A DNA stretch of 64,000 nt from Amarolinea aalborgensis (GTDB lineage Bacteria > Chloroflexota > Anaerolineae > SSC4 > Amarolineaceae): NCBI RefSeq assembly GCF_900491745.1, contig NZ_UETR01000015.1, forward strand, positions 1 to 64,000. The letters run 5' to 3'. This document shows, piece after piece, positions 63,529 to 64,000 of this stretch (the first letter of the stretch is position 1; each line of letters starts with the position of its first letter). Both the position numbers and the translations under genes were made by a program. A model generated the notes under the pieces. It made no database searches and was not told where the DNA came from. It was given only the letters and a program-made list of their open reading frames with translations.

Positions 63529-64000
63529 ATGGATCCTACTGCTTTGCGCATTGGACCTATCACTATCTACTGGTATGGTTTACTGATCGTGACCGGGGCC
63601 GTCCTGGCGGCCTTTTTGGCCGCCGCCGAAGCCCGGCGCCGCGGTGAAGACCCAGAGCATGTCTGGAACCTGCTCACCTGGTGTCTGCTGCTCGGCATCA
63701 TCGGCGCACGGCTCTATCATGTCTTCTCATCGCCGGCCGGCGGCTTCACGGGCTGGGATTACTACCGCAAGAACCCGATTGAAATCATCGCCTTCTGGAA
63801 GGGCGGTTTTCGCGGCCTCGGCATCTATGGCGCCATCGCCGGCGGCGTTGTGGCGATTTTTCTGTATGCGCGCGTCGCCAAGCTCAATTTCTGGCGCTGG
63901 AGCGACATCGTAGCCCCTGGCATGCTGCTGGCGCAGGCCATCGGCCGCTGGGGCAACTACATCAACCAGGAACTCTATGGCCCTCCCACGACCCTCCCAT
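63529..64000 (+). CDS. lgt: Prolipoprotein diacylglyceryl transferase, 5' part (cut by window end)
   Basis: Membrane enzyme that attaches diacylglycerol to the lipobox cysteine of prelipoproteins. ATG 63529 lies 8 bp after GGAGGA and gives MDPTALRIGPITIYWYGLLI, then IIGARLYHVFSSP, FWKGGFRGLGIYGAIAGG and AQAIGRWGNYINQELYG. The last is the Lgt signature region. The frame runs open through the window edge after 157 codons. The ATG at 63521 opens only a short wrong frame. A TATACT at 63481-63486 is a plausible -10 element. Confidence 0.93.
   Translation, partial: MDPTALRIGPITIYWYGLLIVTGAVLAAFLAAAEARRRGEDPEHVWNLLTWCLLLGIIGARLYHVFSSPAGGFTGWDYYRKNPIEIIAFWKGGFRGLGIYGAIAGGVVAIFLYARVAKLNFWRWSDIVAPGMLLAQAIGRWGNYINQELYGPPTTLP

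Overview
This is GC-rich bacterial chromosomal DNA. Its gene content (dockerin-bearing secreted peptidase, BMP-type nucleoside importer, mreBCD-PBP2-minC-rodA cell-shape operon, NB-ARC/TPR protein, type I-C CRISPR-Cas and many heptamer and palindromic intergenic repeats) is most consistent with a filamentous Chloroflexota such as Anaerolineae. That assignment is an inference from style, because no rRNA or tRNA gene is visible.

Layout. 1-13.3 kb: a secreted M28 aminopeptidase, an adenine deaminase, a complete BMP-type purine nucleoside ABC importer (binding lipoprotein, double ATPase, two permeases), then a large NB-ARC/TPR protein whose near-identical 120-bp TPR units are damaged by small indels in one block. 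13.7-21.7 kb (minus strand): an 8-oxoguanine-deaminase-like amidohydrolase, then rodA, minC, mrdA (PBP2), mreD, mreC and mreB, transcribed from a clear promoter upstream of mreB. 22-36 kb: an EF-G-like GTPase with a structured 5' leader, a DUF362 protein, a PHP phosphoesterase, a PrsW-type membrane protease, a TIM-barrel isomerase-like protein, a MoxR ATPase with its VWA partner, a PspA-like coiled-coil protein, smpB, two tandem S41 processing peptidases and a small secreted protein. A truncated histidine kinase and IS debris close this part.

37.2-57.8 kb is a very large type I-C CRISPR-Cas locus. The cas operon (cas3-cas5-cas8c-cas7-cas4-cas1-cas2) reads leftwards and is followed by a short leader and an array of about 132 repeats. 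The array is split by a 2.9-kb IS21-family element. A solo, inverted copy of one end of that same IS forms the abrupt distal border of the array. Thirty consecutive repeats near the leader (46.75-48.73 kb) are full of indels although perfect repeats lie on both sides. The same error style occurs in the TPR gene, so an unpolished long-read assembly is the leading explanation. The most unusual gene is cas3: one 1070-aa ORF that fuses an N-terminal HTH-WYL regulator to a complete HD-helicase Cas3. A 12-bp perfect inverted repeat brackets the promoter region of the operon, and a separate small winged-helix gene lies upstream.

58-64 kb: a DUF4870-like membrane protein, fmt, an alpha/beta hydrolase lipoprotein, a methyltransferase, a PspC-domain protein and the start of lgt, cut by the window edge.

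Between genes there are five copies of a dispersed repeat with terminal inverted repeats built on GGGTGCATTTCA, palindromic CGTCCCTACGGGACG tandems, and heptamer repeats.
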